Below are positions 10,538-20,815 of a DNA stretch of 64,000 nucleotides, one piece after another (the stretch's first letter is position 1; each line of letters begins with the position of its first letter). The DNA comes from Chytriomyces cf. hyalinus JEL632 (lineage: Eukaryota; Chytridiomycota; Chytridiomycetes; Chytridiales; Chytriomycetaceae). A program made the translations under genes and the position numbers. The notes under the pieces are model-generated. The model was not told the DNA's origin, did not search any database, and saw only the letters and a list, made by a program, of their open reading frames with translations. The stretch lies in NCBI GenBank assembly GCA_025435555.1, contig JAIWWG010000036.1:186001-250000 (forward strand). Reading direction: 5' to 3'.

Positions 10538-11323
10538 TGCAGTTTCTTCTTTTTTTTGTTGTGTAATGATTTGAACTGTGTGATCCAGCAGTTAAAATAT
10601 TTTATTTACGTAAATTTTTAAATATACAAAGCAAATCACGGGCAGAGTTACCGGGCTGCCCGTCAAGACCATCGTTTGTGACTCCGTTTTTGGGAGTCAA
10701 TAGAAGGGTATTTCTTCTCGCGCATGAATGCTTCAGCAGCACTTTCTTCGGATTTGCATCTTGCTGAGAATATCCACCTTCTTTGTTTCCGGACTAATGT
10801 TGCCTTCAATATATCGGACATGATTCAACACAGTTGGACAAATACACAGATTGATCATTCGTCATCTAATAGTGCACAATGCTGCGAAGCGTCCTTTTTT
10901 CTGTAAATTTCGAGTCCCGCAAACAGCGTTTATGACAAGGGGGTGCGTACACCCTTTCCGCCCATTCAACGATCACAGAATAAACAAAAGGATCATCCAA
11001 GCTGCGTCTTCTTACCATTGCTACTATAGTCATGTTTGGAGCACGAGAAACGAGCGCTGCAGCAGCTGTCCCGGCAGGTGTGTGGAAGACACACATCCAA
11101 GTGGCCATCTTGGAATCAAACAAACCAGCAATTCGAACAGCCATTATCACTGCACTGAGTCTTTGCGTAATTCTAGCGCCGGTCGCATATTTCTGGCGTG
11201 CTTCGAACGCGGGTGTTGCTGAGTTTCGCACTGATGCAGCGGTCCTTGCATCGATCGAAAGGCGGCAGAATTCTATCGAATCTCGGATACTGTGTAAAAA
11301 ACACTTCTTTTTTTTTTTCAATC
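10538..11323. other. Long spacer with one possible small ORF
   Basis: Between divergent surface-protein genes. A plus-strand frame from 11032 could encode a short protein with one hydrophobic helix (AIITALSLCVILAPVAYFW). It runs without a stop into the next gene's start region, so it is only weakly supported. Nothing else was recognised. Confidence 0.3.
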
Positions 11324-12424
11324 ATGTCCCTTCTGGAGCTGAGCGTGTTGATGATGTTTTACTTTGTCTTGTCCAAAACAGCGTCTTCTCTGGCTACCAT
11401 CAATCCATTATCCGCAGCATCCATTGCAAGCAGCCAACCAACAAATGGCATACCCGCCTCTTTGACCTCAATCGCGCCACCTACAACATCCATTCCCGAA
11501 TTAACCTCCTCCACAGCCCAAATAACGTTTGAGGAAGCATCGACCACTTCCCAACAACAACAAGAACCGCAACAACAACCCTCAACAAACACAACTCTTC
11601 TTTCAGATCTAATAACGGCAGTGAGCCCATGTTTCCTCAGATGTGTGGGCCTTCCCCCTTCGAACCACATTACAGTGTCCGATTGGAACACGCTCTGCCA
11701 ATCTGTCAATGCAACCGCTGCCGCCGCCCCAACCACTTCAAACCATACCACAACTTCATCAAACACACTGCTGAAAACGCGCTCTGTAAACCCCAGCGCT
11801 CAAACAACACTCGCCTCTACCTCCACGCGACAAAACTATGCAGCCATCGTTGCAACGATTGCTGCAAACTTTCAATCCATGTCATTGAATGCGGCGGCAC
11901 CCCCACTCGTGCAGAGTATTTATCAGGCGGGGATTGCGTTGCTGGAAGCGACACCGACTTTTGATTCGCCGAGAGATACGGTTTTGGCTGCGGCAAAGGC
12001 GGAGCAGGATATGTTGTGTGGGGCTGTAACGTGTGATAGTACGACTGCGAATGGGGTGAGTGTGTACTTTGAGGAAGACAAATTTTTTTTTTTTACGCGA
12101 TGTGAACTGATAGGGTTCCACAAAAAAAAACAGGTGGTTGCGTTGCAAGCGGCGTGTCAAGTCATTCTGTCGAATGGAACAAGCATGTCGCCTGATGTCA
12201 TTCAATCGTTGCTGCAGATGGCTGGATTTGCACCTGCGTCGAATAGTGGTTCAAGGAATGGGAATAATAACAACAATGGGAATAGGTTACCTGTCGGGGG
12301 TGTTGCTGGGGATACTGGGGGTCGCGGCAGTGGCGCGTGGGTGGAGAGTGGTGCAATGAGAATGCTGCGGCCAGGTTGGGGCGTGTGGGTAGCTTTGACT
12401 ATGGGTGTGTTGTTTCTGGTTTGA
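11324..12424 (+). CDS. Ser/Thr-rich secreted protein, probably GPI-anchored
   Basis: Exons 11324-12055 and 12134-12424; the 78-bp intron starts GTGAGT, contains T8 and A9 runs and ends CAG. The N-terminus (MSLLELSVLMMFYFVLSKTA) is a signal peptide. A low-complexity Ser/Thr/Gln region follows, then a domain with four to six cysteines (SPCFLRCVGLP; WNTLCQS; DMLCGAVTCDS; LQAACQVIL), somewhat CFEM-like in spacing. An Asn/Gly-rich linker and a hydrophobic C-terminus (WGVWVALTMGVLFLV) complete a wall- or membrane-anchored architecture like its two left neighbours. The start chosen is the Met directly before the signal peptide. No enzyme motif was seen. Confidence 0.7.
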   Translation: MSLLELSVLMMFYFVLSKTASSLATINPLSAASIASSQPTNGIPASLTSIAPPTTSIPELTSSTAQITFEEASTTSQQQQEPQQQPSTNTTLLSDLITAVSPCFLRCVGLPPSNHITVSDWNTLCQSVNATAAAAPTTSNHTTTSSNTLLKTRSVNPSAQTTLASTSTRQNYAAIVATIAANFQSMSLNAAAPPLVQSIYQAGIALLEATPTFDSPRDTVLAAAKAEQDMLCGAVTCDSTTANGVSVYFEEDKFFFFTRCELIGFHKKKQVVALQAACQVILSNGTSMSPDVIQSLLQMAGFAPASNSGSRNGNNNNNGNRLPVGGVAGDTGGRGSGAWVESGAMRMLRPGWGVWVALTMGVLFLV

Positions 12425-12829
12425 AGGGGGATTGTTTTTGTTTTTGTTTTCGGACTTTTTTTTTTTCTTTTTGTTTGTCACTCTTATCTGCGCATTCAGC
12501 GCATTTTTGCCAGCGTATTGTTGCACATTCAATATCATCTCTCACTCAACATTCAATATTACTATTATCTATTCTTTAAAAAAGGAGAAGAAAAAGGAGA
12601 AAAGTAAAGAGGGAGACAGAACTTTGAAGTAGAAGCTGCTGCAACGAAATACTTCCAGAAAAAAAGAATACAGACGAAATAATTAACAGCATTAGAGGTA
12701 CCGATAAGTCCGGCGTGTTTTTTTAAGAAACAAAAAGAAGTGGAGCATCCATTACATAGTTTTTTAAAGATTTTTTAAAAGTGGTTTGTGAACGCGCTCG
12801 GTGCGAGCACAAATGAGTACGTGGCATTC
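12425..12829. other. Convergent 3' spacer
   Basis: AT-rich, with T-runs at 12457-12466 and several A-runs around 12580-12780. No gene recognised. Confidence 0.5.
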
Positions 12830-14964
12830 TTAATTATGAATGCCGGCTCTTTCATGCGCAGGAATATCCCATGGTTTCCGCTTATAACGTAACCCGCACG
12901 CGTTGCAGAGTCTAAGAGAAAAGAAGCGTGTTAAATCAGGAAAAAAAAATTGACGAAAAAAAAATAGGCGAAAAAAAAAAAACTCACGTCTTTGCGCCAT
13001 GCGGACCTTTACGCCACTCGCGACTAGTTTTGATACCGCAGTGTTTGCAGTCTCCGTCTTTCAACGGTCGCGTCTTGCCGACACTGACTGGGAGTACGCT
13101 GCCGTCATCGTCATCCCGGATGGGGCTTGGTGAGTTTGAGTCTACAACCAAGCGAGCTTTGGTCTGAGTTGGATGTTGTTGCGGCGGTGGTGGTGGATAG
13201 GTGGCATTCCTGGAGAGTGATGATCTGAGTGGGGCTGCTGGGTGTATGTGGGGTGGTAACTGGGCAAGCTTGTTGGGGCTGGTAGTATTGTCGTTGTTGT
13301 TTAGCTGTTGGATTAGATAGTGCACCTGCTGACGCTGTGGCTGGGGTTGGTGAACGTGCACGCCCGAGTTGTAATGTGGCGAGGACTGTGACGACATTTG
13401 CGGATGCAAAGCGATGGATTGCGGTGTTGTGGACGGTGAAGGAATTTGCGGAAGGGCTTCCATATACGTGGATTGTCGTCTTTCGAACGTTAGTTGAGTA
13501 GCAGCGGGAAATGTGGTAGCAAGACCAGGCAGTTGCGTAGCATTAGGGCTATTCCAGTTGGACAGTGGCGATTGAATCGAAGGAAGCATGTCGGAAATGG
13601 ACGGAATACTATTACGTTTATGCACAGGACCATTCAAATCATCTTGTTGGGCTTGTGGATTCGCGGTTGCATCAGGCTGAGGCTCATTTTTGACTTCCTG
13701 CCCCGCAGAACCCGTCAGTTCTTCCTGTTTGTCCTCATCAAAGTCTTCCCACGGCCGACTACTGCGCTTTCCACCTTTCCAACTTCCAGACGGATCTACC
13801 GGCGTTATCGGCGGGGACAAGGACGTTGAAGAATTGGACAAAGTTTCGCGAGCGATATTGATGCGGGGTTGCGCCGCGATGGGAGTTTGTTGCTCAAGGA
13901 CAAACGAAAGTCCGCCGAATCCGATCAAAGCAGTCCTAGTTTCGAAATGATCATCTGTGATGCGGGTACCGTCCGTGCAAGATATAGTGTCAAAACATTG
14001 GGGGTAATTTCGATGCTCTGACGTTTTCGAAGCTTCAACTTGCTGGCGGAATTGCGACATGAGGCTTGGGACATTGAATGACGCTTCGAATGGATCATTA
14101 TTAGGGTGGGTGGATGAGAACAGGACTTTGTCTGAGGCTGGGTCGCAGATGGTGAGACACATGCGCGGGGGTAGGTTGGAGTCGGATGGGATCGCTGGGA
14201 TCGCTGTGATGGAAGGCAGCTGCTGTTGATGGAAGGAGACTGGGCCAGCCGAGCACTCTGGAAACATGTGTTTGTAAATTGGGAAGACACAGCAAATGAG
14301 ATATAGTGGGTGGGGCCAGAAACAAAAAACAAAAACGGCTTTGGCGAATCAAGCCGATACTTGGCGCAAATGAAATTATCGGCTTCACAAAAAAGGAATT
14401 TTTTGGTCACCTGTAATTGAGTGGACAAACACGAGCAAAGCCTCGTTGTTGGCAATGTTGAATCCGATCTGGACATCCATCCACTGGAAGGAAGGTGGCA
14501 GTGTCTGTGGATGTGCTGCATCAGAGGAGGGTGCCGGCTGCGTCTGTGCATGGGAAGAGGACTGCGACGACGAGAACGACAGAATGTCCGTGGGAATAAA
14601 GGCGCGCACGAATGCGTCCGCATTCGGACGCCGAATAGCAGAGAAGCGGCACCTTGAAATACAGTCAGACTACACCCATACTCAACATACAAGCATCCAC
14701 GTACCTCACGGAGCAACCGCTCAGAGACTCCCTGGCACCCGCCTTGGCTGCCGTCAAAAACTGACCTAGCTCCTTCGCAACAGACAGCACGTCGTTCGGA
14801 TGAATACAGCGCAGGAGAGATGTCTGCTGTATGTGGGGGGCGGACACGAAGAGGAATGTCAACTCCGTGTCGCATGAGGTCATAGCCCAGAAGCAGTGAT
14901 GTTGTTGCTGCTGTTGGCTAGGTTGCAGATAGTGTGTCCGGTCGTCCATTCCAAATGAGTCCAT
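12830..14964 (-). CDS. White-collar-2-like PAS/GATA zinc-finger transcription factor
   Basis: Nuclear regulator of the WC-2 type, the partner of LOV photoreceptors in fungal blue-light sensing and clocks. Inferred exons: 14964-14705, 14652-14411, 14257-12988 and 12911-12830. The first two encode a divergent PAS fold (LTFLFVSAPHIQQTSLLRCI then HPND; then RFSAIRRPNADAFVRAFIP). The third is mostly disordered, rich in Ser/Pro/Gln. The last intron splits a GATA finger: CKHCGIKTSREWRKGPHGAK|TLCNACGLRYK, a C-x2-C-x18-C-x2-C finger with the EWRKGP(H/S)G signature of WC-2. The protein ends 15 residues later. The 5' end is uncertain; more exons may lie up to about 15.4 kb. No LOV photoadduct Cys is visible, as expected for WC-2 rather than WC-1. 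Confidence 0.8.
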
Positions 14965-15643
14965 TCGAAGCCAAGGCCGAGCTTCTGCGTTCAAAAAGGG
15001 ATAAACTGGTAGCAATCGGGATCGATAAATTTAAAAAAATTGGAGAGTGCGGATGGATGGATGGATGCCACCGGTTGATCAAATGCCCCAATATATTTTC
15101 ATTATCGCAAAGACGGGACACCAGACTGGCAAGCAAAAGAGACGAAACAAGTGGAAGATGGAGCCATTTAGCTTCTTTCTTCTTCCGCAGGCCATCTTCT
15201 CTTTTTATGAAAAGTTCCGTTTTAAATCCAAACGGTTGCGTCATTCTTTGTGTAACTGACCAGCACGATCTGAAAACGGACGGACTCGGCATCATTGTGA
15301 GTATGCATGAGACTTGAGTGGTCTTGTTCGTGTTGTTGAGCTGACCTTGGCTCACTATGTTTGCACTGCATAGATCCCCATCCACCCGCCCTTCTGCGCT
15401 TGAATGATCGTCAAGTCAAACTCATCCAAAAATTGTACCGAAAGCCACATTTTGATCACGAGTGAATTATATCCAGATGGCTTTATTCAAACGCATGCGT
15501 CAATGTATCCAAGACCCCAGCAGACAGACAAAACCTCCACAAAACTTCATCTCTGCTCGTCCCCTATCCCCGCGCCAACGGAACAAAAGTAAAAATGTGT
15601 GATCAAAAATACCAACCCCGCCGTTACACGGGACAAAAAAACC
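14965..15643. other. Spacer, may hold 5' exons of the WC-2-like gene
   Basis: Minus-strand open frames such as one ending near 15280 (FQIVLVSYTKNDATVWI) have a PAS-like flavour but cannot be joined convincingly. A (ATCC)n-like stretch lies near 15053-15066. The right part is 3' flank of the rhodanese gene. Confidence 0.35.
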
Positions 15644-16114
15644 CTAGTAATCGTGCTTCTCCGTGTACGTCTTTCCTCCTGGTGCGTCAACTGGCTTCCC
15701 GGCACTCTTCCATGCTCCAATGCCCCCTGCAAGGCTGGACACGTTCTTGTATCCCATACGTTTCAATGACTCGGCAGCCAGGATGGAACGAACTCCGCCG
15801 GCGCAGTAGAGAACAATGTCGTCGTGGGTATCAGGGACGTAGGTTTCCTGTCGACCCGAAATAGAAAAAAAAATGAGGATTTGGCATCTCTTTCGCCTAT
15901 TTTTGAAGGCAGCAATGAATTCATTGTTTTTTCTCACAATGTCTCTTTCGAGGTTTCCGCGACCCGTGTAAAAAGCGTTGGGAATACGTCCTTGGTTCCA
16001 TTCGTTAGTCTCCCTGAAGTAAAAAAAAATTATTCAGCCCTTTCAAAATCACACAGTGCATCGACTCGATTTTCGTCCGCTCGCACTGATGTAATACTGC
16101 GCCCCGGTCTCTCA

Positions 16115-16148
<34 letters not shown>

Positions 16149-16484
16149 CGTGATAAGAATAAAAAGGGAATAAAAAAATAAAAAAAACCGATATTCCCAT
16201 TCAAAAAACACTCACCGGACATCAAACAAGTGGAAAGTGTTTTTGGGCCCCTCCGCCAACGATGCGCTCAAGTCTTGCACCGAGACTTCCTTAATCGATG
16301 CTTTGACTTTGCTCAAGTGTGATTGGAAAAGGTTGTTTGCTGGCGCCTGTTGTGTTTTTCGCAATCGAGGGAGTGGGGTTTGGGACACGGATTGTTTTGA
16401 TGTGTTTTTCGAGATTGATTCGATGATTTTTTGGTGTGGAGGGCATTGTGATACGGCGGGAAGGATTGATAGGTTTGATGCCAT
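15644..16484 (-). CDS. Rhodanese-domain protein (sulfurtransferase)
   Basis: Single rhodanese domain, which transfers sulfane sulfur via a catalytic Cys persulfide. Exons: 16484-16216, 16013-15938, 15847-15644. The domain starts at VSVQDLSASLAEG and reads FDVR|ETNEWNQGRIPNAFYTGRGN, LERDI, IVLYCAGGVRSILAAESLKR and MGYKNVSSLAGGIGAWKSAG. The active loop is C-A-G-G-V-R (C-x-x-G-x-R), typical of small GlpE/YceA-like or molybdopterin-related rhodaneses. The first ~75 residues are basic and Ser/Thr/Gln-rich, possibly a mitochondrial targeting region. Intron 1 (16215-16014) contains a run of about 32 C; intron 2 begins GTGAGA within the frame RDI|ETYVPD. The physiological acceptor is unknown. Confidence 0.88.
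16116..16147. repeat. Poly-C tract (about 32 nt) in a rhodanese intron
   Basis: An uninterrupted C run on the plus strand, so a G run in the pre-mRNA sense strand of the minus-strand rhodanese gene. It lies within intron 1. Confidence 0.9.
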
Positions 16485-16745
16485 GGTTTTGTTGAAGATA
16501 GTGAGAAGGGTGTAGATGAAGTGCGCTCGTCAGTTGAAACACATCCTCAAGCAAGGTCAGATATATCAAACACACAGAAGCCGTACCGAGACGGAGAAGA
16601 GCCGTGCAGACGCAGGTCGGAGGTGGGAGATGGATCGCAGGAGGGCCATTTTCTGTTTTTTTGCTCAGAATATAGTTATTTTTAAATCTGCGTTTACTTT
16701 ACAGTGAACCCAACAAAAAAAGTGACCATCAGGAATAGACAACAG
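16485..16745. other. Divergent promoter region
   Basis: A 261-bp spacer between the rhodanese gene (minus) and POL32/POLD3 (plus). No other gene seen. Confidence 0.5.
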
Positions 16746-17635
16746 ATGGAACACATTGACGCGCTTTTGAATGGGGGCGGCGATATTGTAAGCAAACAAT
16801 TGACCTTGTAAGTATGCAGCTAACTCTTGAGTGTCGTCCCAGGTCACGTACAGACTTCTCAGCCGTACTGCGAAGGTGTCCGTGAATGAGGCCAAGGAGT
16901 TCAGTTTGCCGTCCATTCCATTCTTTCTGGATGCGGGACCGTAATCGTTATATTACCCCAAATTAGTCTACTCGGTGCATATCTGGCCACGCATTCGTCA
17001 GCATCGCTGCACGCAACATTCCTGCTCACCGGCACGCATGAATCCACCTTTGAGACTGAGATTCGTATTGTCCCGCAGGACAACCTTGAAGGTGTGTGTT
17101 GTTGAATGGGGAGGGTGAGGGTGTGGCCTTTTGCTTTGCTGATGCCCTGCCATTTTCGGACTTGGCGTGAAAAACCAGCGGCGAAATCACAGTACACGAA
17201 ATGTTCGAGCCACGTATTCAGCATAGCAAATACAGCAGTAAATGTAACACAGATGCTTTGATGCGTTTTCAATGCGTCTCGTCATATTAACCTGGAAAAA
17301 AACGGAGCAGAATTTGTACAATGTTCTCGCCAACGTCGAATCCAAAGTCAATGAGATGGATAACTTTGATCTTCTTGAGTGCGTATATGAAAATATTTCC
17401 AAATTTTTGAATCCTGGCGCGCCCTGACCCTCCCCCCTTCTCTGTTGCAGCACATGCCGAGTATTGAAAAACCCAGCAATCACATACACGGATCGCCCTT
17501 TGTTTGGAAAAGCGGCCGCGCCTATCGCCAATAAAACGCAGCAACAGCATTCAATGCTATCCGCAAAACCTTCCGCACCGACACTGAAGCAATCGCATTC
17601 TGCAACGAGCGCTATGAAACCCAAAATGTAACTTG

Positions 17636-17673
<38 letters not shown>

Positions 17674-18742
17674 TCGCCCCCATATACACACGCAAGTATG
17701 TGCTTATTGGCCCTTTTTTTTTTTTTTCCCAGCGAAAAAAAGACTCCTCTCACGAAATCCTCGTCATCCGCAACTTCATCTTCGAAATCGTCATTTTTTG
17801 CAACACAGTTGAAACAGGATGCGGAGCGCAAGGAAAAACAAGCAGCCGTCGATGCAGCCAAGCAACAATCGCGCGACGCTTTGAAAGAAAAGGCGCGTGC
17901 TGAGGCGACAAAAGATGCTTTGAAGCACAGAGCCGTGGATGAAACATTGATGGCAATGTTTGATGATGGGGATGATAATGTGGAGGTATTTCTTTTTCTA
18001 TTTTTATTGATTTTTGTTTCAAGAGCGTCATGACTGCGGAAATTGATATTTTTTTCGTCATTCTTTACTCCAGGACACAAACAAAAAAAGACGAGGAGAA
18101 GATGAAGGTTGTATTCCGAATGCAGTCTTTGCCAGCATATTTGCTAAATTTTTTTACTGATTAGATTCTGAGTCCGAACGTGACGAAGATGACCATGAAA
18201 CCAAAAAGCTCAAGCTTATGGCATCCTTATCAGCAGAGCCCAAAAGCGACACGGAAGAAGACGCTGCGTCAACCGAGTCCATGCAAACAGATTCCGAGAA
18301 ACCAGAAGAGCAGCTCAGCAATCCCGCAATTCCGGATCTCGATCCTGAAAATTCCGTCACGGTTGAAACCATCACGCGTCGTGTGCGGCGTCGCAGGAAA
18401 GTGGTTAAAAAGGTTCATAAAATTGTGGGCAAATTCATGGAGTCGGTTGATGTGGAAGGATGGGAGTCGTACAGCGACGATGAAGTTGTCCCTGTTGTTG
18501 CGAAGCCGGTGGTTGTTCAGAGAAGTGTAGCAATGGACAATGGATCTGGATCTGCAGTGAAGAATGAAGGAAAGAAGCCTGCTGTTGCGGCGCGTGATGC
18601 TCAACCTATCCCCTCTTCGCCGCCTCCGAAGAAAGCGCCGGCGCCCGTTGTTTCACCTGTGAAACCGAAGGGTAAACCTGCTGGCAAGAAAGGAGCACCG
18701 CAAGCTGGGCAGAAATTGATTTCCAGTTTCTTTAAAAAGTAA
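16746..18742 (+). CDS. POLD3: DNA polymerase delta subunit 3 (Cdc27/Pol32/POLD3)
   Basis: Accessory subunit of replicative polymerase delta that binds PCNA. Nine inferred exons: 16746-16787, 16843-16910, 16967-17091, 17179-17243, 17311-17378, 17451-17627, 17733-17985, 18074-18107, 18165-18742. The N-terminal winged-helix domain is recognised by VTYRLLSRTAKVSVNEAKE, matching human VTYKWLS...VNQAK, then SASLHATFLLTG, then LEAAKSQYTKCSSHVFSI (human LEAVKSKL...SIHVYSI). The middle is Lys/Glu-rich coiled coil and acidic linker. The C-terminus ends QKLISSFFKK, a PCNA-interacting PIP box at the extreme end as in Cdc27. The intron at 16911 has an unusual GTCC donor, so that junction is the least certain. 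Intron 6 carries a T30 run (17641-17670). Confidence 0.9.
17641..17670. repeat. Poly-T tract (30 nt) in a POLD3 intron
   Basis: Uninterrupted T run just after the donor side of intron 17628-17732. Confidence 0.9.
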
Positions 18743-18894
18743 AGCGATGGTGCAGTTGTTTTTAAAGGTGGGCGTTGGGGAATATCTGTTCAGAATCGTG
18801 GCTTCATTTTCGCTTCGTTGGAGGTTGAACTTTGCTTGCCCACAAGATGTATTTATAGTCAGGGCGAGCCACAACAACCAGCACTCAAACAAAA

Positions 18895-20592
18895 ATGCAT
18901 CTCAGCGACATCCCCTTCGAAGTACAGCTGCTGATATTTGCCCGCCTGGACCCATTCAAAGTGTTCCAATACCGGCGTGTCTCCCGCAGTCTGAACACCC
19001 TTCTCATGAGCCCGGACTTTGACCGTCTAATCCAGGCTCACGTTGGTCTTGTCAACTTTGGTATCCTGTCGGACATGGACGACCCATCCATGTTTCACAA
19101 CATGGTCTGTTTCATCACTCCGTCTCCGCGCGAAAACGGCTTCATGCAGCAACTGCACGACACAGTCGCTGAAGACTTCTGGTCCGACTATCGATACCTA
19201 CATGAACACTACGAGCTACTTCCCACAAAGGGACCCATGAAACCCGTCTGGATCCCCATCGATGCACGCAATGAGAATGCCATTTTTTCAAATTGCCCGT
19301 TTGACTCGTTCCGCATGACAGGCCCCATCCCAGAACTGATTTGCAATTTCAAAAAGTTGAGGTCGTTTGATTTTGCGTTGCACATGTTGACGGGTCCGAT
19401 TCCGGCGAGTTTTGGGGATATGGTTCAGTTGCATACGTTGGATCTGATGGACAACAATTTGACGGGCCGTGTACCGCCGAGTTTAGGGAATCTTTTCAAT
19501 TTGAAGGTGCTGAATTTGTGTGGAAACCGGTTGACGGGTTCAGTCCCAGAAACGCTGCGGAATTTGGTTGCGTTGACGGAGCTCAGCATGGGTGCAAATG
19601 AGCTCTCTGGAGAGTTTCCAGACATTTTTGGAAACATGCTTCAGTTAAAGTCGCTGAGCTTGTTTGGGAATAATTTCACCGGGCCTTTCCCAAACTCGAT
19701 TGGTCAATGTCAACAAATGATGTACTTGGAATGCCACGGCAATGGTTTCTCGGGAACACTTCCCGAATCCATCTACAATTTGCCGCTGCTGATCAAGTTG
19801 GACTTTGAAAGTAACCAGCTCACGGGGATTTTGTCGCCTCTGGTTGGAGGGATGAGGAATTTACAGACATTCCGTTTGGGTGGAAACCATCTCACGGGAA
19901 CCATACCCTCCGAATTGGGCGCATGCATGAAATTAAAAGACTTTTCTCTCGGATCCAATCAGCTCAGTGGGACCATCCCTGTTTCGCTGTCAAGGCTGCC
20001 GAAACTGTCTGAGCTGCTGTTATCTTCAAATCAGCTGGAAGGACGCCTTGACCATTTGATCACCACAGAGCCAGGCATTTTCCCAAAATTATGGGGTCTC
20101 AATCTTTCGCACAACTTGCTCACTGGCGAGATTCCAAGCTCCGTTACTTGCATGGCACACCTCTCAAACCTCGAATTGAACCACAACAACTTGGAAGGCT
20201 CGTTACCGGTGGATATTGGAACCTTGACAGACCTGAATGAACTGATTTTGGGTCACAACCAACTCACGGGATGTATACCCGAGTCCATATCGAATCTTGC
20301 GTGGTTGGAAGTATTGGATCTCAGCCACAACTTGTTGGAAGGCGATATCCCTGAAACGATTGGGTCGTTGATTAAGCTTCGTGAGATGCGGTTGAATGAC
20401 AATCCTTTATTAGGTGGTTCGGTTCCAACGTCGCTTGCGTATTGTGAAATGTTGGAGAGCGTTAATTTGAGCGAAACTGAAATTGAAGGGGAGTTGCCAA
20501 ATTGTTTTGGACCTGTGGCTGGACGCGAGACGGTACGGCTTCTTGGAAGGCGGGTAAAGGTTGGGGATATGAGTGAGGATGCGAATAGGTAG
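18895..20592 (+). CDS. F-box protein with plant-type leucine-rich repeats
   Basis: Intron-less gene of 565 residues. Residues 1-45 (LSDIPFEVQLLIFARLDPFK then VFQYRRVSRSLNTLLMSPDF) form an F-box, which would recruit Skp1 of an SCF ubiquitin ligase. From about residue 140 there are roughly 15 LRRs of the plant-specific consensus L-x-x-L-x-x-L-x-L-x-x-N-x-L-T-G-x-I/V-P, such as LHTLDLMDNNLTGRVPPSLG and LKDFSLGSNQLSGTIPVSLS. LRRs of this class usually sit in extracellular receptors, yet no signal peptide or membrane segment is present, so an intracellular substrate adaptor is inferred. Start is the first ATG of the frame, 34 bp after a CAGGGCGAGCC stretch. It starts 152 bp after the POLD3 stop in the same direction. 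Confidence 0.85.
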   Translation: MHLSDIPFEVQLLIFARLDPFKVFQYRRVSRSLNTLLMSPDFDRLIQAHVGLVNFGILSDMDDPSMFHNMVCFITPSPRENGFMQQLHDTVAEDFWSDYRYLHEHYELLPTKGPMKPVWIPIDARNENAIFSNCPFDSFRMTGPIPELICNFKKLRSFDFALHMLTGPIPASFGDMVQLHTLDLMDNNLTGRVPPSLGNLFNLKVLNLCGNRLTGSVPETLRNLVALTELSMGANELSGEFPDIFGNMLQLKSLSLFGNNFTGPFPNSIGQCQQMMYLECHGNGFSGTLPESIYNLPLLIKLDFESNQLTGILSPLVGGMRNLQTFRLGGNHLTGTIPSELGACMKLKDFSLGSNQLSGTIPVSLSRLPKLSELLLSSNQLEGRLDHLITTEPGIFPKLWGLNLSHNLLTGEIPSSVTCMAHLSNLELNHNNLEGSLPVDIGTLTDLNELILGHNQLTGCIPESISNLAWLEVLDLSHNLLEGDIPETIGSLIKLREMRLNDNPLLGGSVPTSLAYCEMLESVNLSETEIEGELPNCFGPVAGRETVRLLGRRVKVGDMSEDANR

Positions 20593-20792
20593 CAAAAAGT
20601 TTGCGGTATGTGAGTTTTTACCACGAAGGGGGAAAGACTGATAAATAAAGGGAAGTTTGTTGGATGTTTTGATAATATTTAGCGATTCACTTTCAGAGCG
20701 CCTCATTTTTAAAAAGATTTTCCGTAAATCTGGTTTTTGCCCAAACTCCTCAAAAAAAAAAAATTTCTCCATTGTTTTGAAAGAAACCATTC

Positions 20793-20802
20793 TTTATAAA
20801 TA
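20793..20802 (+). promoter_or_regulatory. TATA-like element before cyclin gene 1
   Basis: TTTATAAATA lies only 14 bp before the first in-frame ATG at 20816. If functional, translation more likely begins at a later in-frame Met (for example 20849). Confidence 0.35.
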
Positions 20803-20815
20803 GAAGGCATGGAAG

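Noticed and set aside
10866-11321. Minus-strand 151-residue open frame opposite the spacer
   Set aside because: It is antisense to the plus-strand ORF and spacer, has mixed basic composition and no domain or splice context. Treated as a shadow frame.
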